A stretch of DNA of 64,000 nt from Rheinheimera lutimaris (GTDB taxonomy: Bacteria > Pseudomonadota > Gammaproteobacteria > Enterobacterales > Alteromonadaceae): NCBI RefSeq assembly GCF_013283795.1, contig NZ_JABSOD010000005.1, forward strand, positions 172,714-236,713, written 5' to 3'. The translations under genes were made by a program, and so were the position numbers. How positions within the stretch are numbered: the first letter of the stretch is position 1; each line of letters starts with the position of its first letter. The notes beneath the pieces were generated by a model. That model saw only the letters and a program-made list of their open reading frames with translations, did no database searches and was not told where the DNA came from. This document shows positions 63,426 through 64,000 of the stretch, piece after piece.

Positions 63426-64000
63426 CTATACAGCGTTATCTTGGCTCTGGTTACCGCATACACTACAGCCGGGATCTTTAGCCAGGTTAAACCGGCGCCA
63501 TTGGCTGGTTAACCCATCAAACAGCTGTAACTTACCATACAGCGGTGTACCGACACCGGCGAGAATTTTTACTGCCTCAAGCGCCTGCATAGTACCGATG
63601 ATACCCACTACCGGGCTTAAAATACCGGCTTCCATGCAGCTTAACTGCTGATCGCCAAACAGTTGGCTTAAACAGTAATAGCAGGCGCCGTCGCCTTGCA
63701 TACTAAAGCTGGCAACCTGGCCTTCAAAACGAATAGCGGCGCCGGAGACCAGCGGCACTTTGGCTTTAACACAGGCGGCGTTAATGGCATTGCGGGTAGT
63801 GAGGTTGTCGCTGCAGTCAAGTACCACTGAAAACTGCGGCACCAGCTGCGCTAAGTCATCAGCAGTTAAGCGCTGTTGCAAAGCATTTATATCAATTTCA
63901 GAATTTAACTGACGCAAGCCAGCTGCCGCTTGCCCGGCTTTACTCTGGCCGATATCAGCTTCACGGTACAGTATTTGTCGCTGTAAATTGCTGCTGTCGA
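63426..64000 (-). CDS. moeB: MoeB/ThiF-type adenylyltransferase (3' part; start lies beyond the window)
   Basis: Adenylates the C-terminus of MoaD (or ThiS) before sulfur transfer. About 191 codons are visible and the reading frame stays open to the window edge, so the N-terminal nucleotide-binding part is missing here. The open frame reads SSNLQRQILYREADIGQSKA at the edge, as in MoeB. Other features are VVLDCSDNLTTRNAIN, the zinc-binding CYYC and C-terminal CSVCG cysteines, and the FEGQVASF strand. MoeB is favoured over ThiF by the general sequence; context does not decide. Confidence 0.85.
   Translation of the reverse strand, partial: DSSNLQRQILYREADIGQSKAGQAAAGLRQLNSEIDINALQQRLTADDLAQLVPQFSVVLDCSDNLTTRNAINAACVKAKVPLVSGAAIRFEGQVASFSMQGDGACYYCLSQLFGDQQLSCMEAGILSPVVGIIGTMQALEAVKILAGVGTPLYGKLQLFDGLTSQWRRFNLAKDPGCSVCGNQSQDNAV

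Noticed and set aside
63426..63917. moeB starting at 63917 as a complete 163-aa gene
   Set aside because: The codon there is TTG and the frame continues upstream with MoeB-like sequence to the window edge; it is an edge-truncated gene.

Overview
The window is a nearly complete polar-type flagellar locus from a gammaproteobacterium. A FlrA/FlrBC hierarchy, sigma-54 and sigma-28 promoters, H- and T-ring proteins (FlgP, FlgT), CheV/CheR beside flgB, and protein sequences throughout point to the Alteromonadales / Rheinheimera-Alishewanella-Arsukibacterium neighbourhood. This placement is a judgement from gene order and protein character; no database was consulted. No insertion sequence, prophage or CRISPR array was seen.

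Layout. (1) 1-13606, minus strand: the export and basal-body operon fliEFGHIJKLMNOPQR-flhB, read from a sigma-54 promoter just upstream of fliE, followed by a hairpin and a second sigma-54 promoter driving flhA, which runs off the left edge. (2) 13664-17747: the regulators flrA (sigma-70-like promoter) and flrBC (sigma-54 promoter). (3) 17861-18655: a small, divergent, flagellin-like gene. (4) 18859-25155, plus strand: a complete CMP-pseudaminic acid pathway (pseB, C, F, G, I, H) plus rmlA. (5) 25214-34146: an accessory sugar-modification island of visibly lower GC, with two methyltransferases in opposite orientations and a tightly coupled seven-gene operon (glycosyltransferase, WbqC-like, methyltransferase, left-handed-beta-helix acyltransferase, cytoplasmic beta-propeller glycosidase-like protein, PhyH dioxygenase, WecE/RffA-type aminotransferase). 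(6) 34302-39759: a large Maf-type flagellin glycosyltransferase behind flaG-fliD-fliS-fliT. (7) 39828-43704: four tandem flagellin genes, each with its own sigma-28 promoter; three are near-identical and one is divergent. (8) 43861-57506: flgL, K, J, I, H, G, F, then an unrelated secreted EF-hand/thrombospondin-type-3-like protein inserted before flgE, D, C, B, cheR and cheV. (9) 57638-61017, on both strands: flgA, flgMN, flgP and flgT. (10) 61066-64000: tRNA-Arg(CCU), hemN, a secreted histidine phosphatase and part of moeB.

How it works together. FlrA with sigma-54 should switch on flrBC; FlrC with sigma-54 should then drive the basal body, hook and ring genes (the fliE, flhA, flgB, flgF, flgP and flgT promoters are visible). 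FlgM holds sigma-28 until the hook is complete, after which the flagellins, flaG-fliD-fliS-fliT-maf and flgM itself are expressed from sigma-28 promoters with 11-nt spacers. The Pse pathway makes CMP-pseudaminic acid, which the Maf protein is expected to place on flagellin. The accessory island probably builds or decorates a second, 4-amino-4,6-dideoxy-type sugar. That island, the duplicated Maf domain, the inserted secreted protein with its sequestered ribosome-binding site and the orphan flagellin-like gene are the least explained parts of the window.
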